This document shows positions 47,467 through 47,469 of a stretch of 47,469 bases of DNA, in pieces. Under the pieces are notes generated by a model. That model was given only the letters and a program-made list of their open reading frames with translations. It was not told the DNA's origin and made no database searches. How positions within the stretch are numbered: position 1 is the stretch's first letter; every line of letters starts with the position of its first letter. The position numbers and the translations under genes were made by a program. The DNA lies in NCBI GenBank assembly GCA_026400105.1, contig JAPLPQ010000048.1, positions 1 to 47,469 of the forward strand, read 5' to 3'. Source of the stretch: Burkholderiales bacterium (GTDB lineage: Bacteria > Pseudomonadota > Gammaproteobacteria > Burkholderiales > Burkholderiaceae_C).

Positions 47467-47469
47467 AGT

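Overview
The window is a GC-rich chromosomal segment of a Gram-negative bacterium. The gene set (folC / SPOR protein / cvpA / purF / metZ / gltX in one run, a metZ-type O-succinylhomoserine sulfhydrylase, E. coli-type truC and yaaA, trhP with cho, many two-component kinases) points to a betaproteobacterium, most likely Burkholderiales and perhaps Comamonadaceae-like. The family placement is inference. I find no rRNA, CRISPR array, insertion sequence or prophage.

Region 1 to 5.2 kb holds translation and tRNA-modification genes. These are the 5' part of valS, truC, and divergently yaaA, queF and a ferric-reductase-like membrane flavoprotein. The truC and yaaA start codons overlap head to head on one CATG. 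Region 5.2 to 11.6 kb carries two large orphan sensor kinases flanking dinB. Region 11.6 to 16.9 kb holds a ketopantoate reductase coupled to an MFS transporter, the nuclease gene cho behind trhP, and a tiny lipoprotein gene. A 313-base gap at 16.95 to 17.26 kb contains a cluster of DnaA-box matches.

Region 17.2 to 23.6 kb reads as a redox module. A minus-strand operon encodes an SHP-type cytochrome c, a diheme cytochrome c and a membrane cytochrome b. Beyond a small DUF2892 membrane protein and ccoG lies an overlapping PepSY / response regulator / histidine kinase operon. The same GTTCA(G/T)-N5-GTTCAG direct repeat occurs upstream of both operons, so the two-component system may control the cytochromes. 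Region 23.6 to 32.2 kb is a P-type ATPase, yajQ, murB, a LysR regulator facing a Gfo/Idh/MocA oxidoreductase, argG with ppnP, and an ArsC-like thioredoxin-fold protein.

Region 32.2 to 39.8 kb is the accessory-looking part. It has a NERD-nuclease/UvrD-type helicase fusion, a Fic enzyme with a palindromic operator at its start codon, an AT-rich (probably transferred) dynamin-like GTPase with a hydrophobic C-terminus, and a tight operon of a WYL regulator, a 47-residue membrane peptide, a zinc-ribbon protein and a DUF445 membrane protein. A small repeat protein with its own palindromic promoter lies beyond it. I see no proof that these form one system, but this is the best place to look for something new.

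Region 39.9 to 47.5 kb returns to core metabolism: folC, SPOR protein, cvpA, purF, metZ and gltX run on the plus strand, followed by a tRNA array Ala-Glu-Asp-Ala-Glu that runs to the window end.
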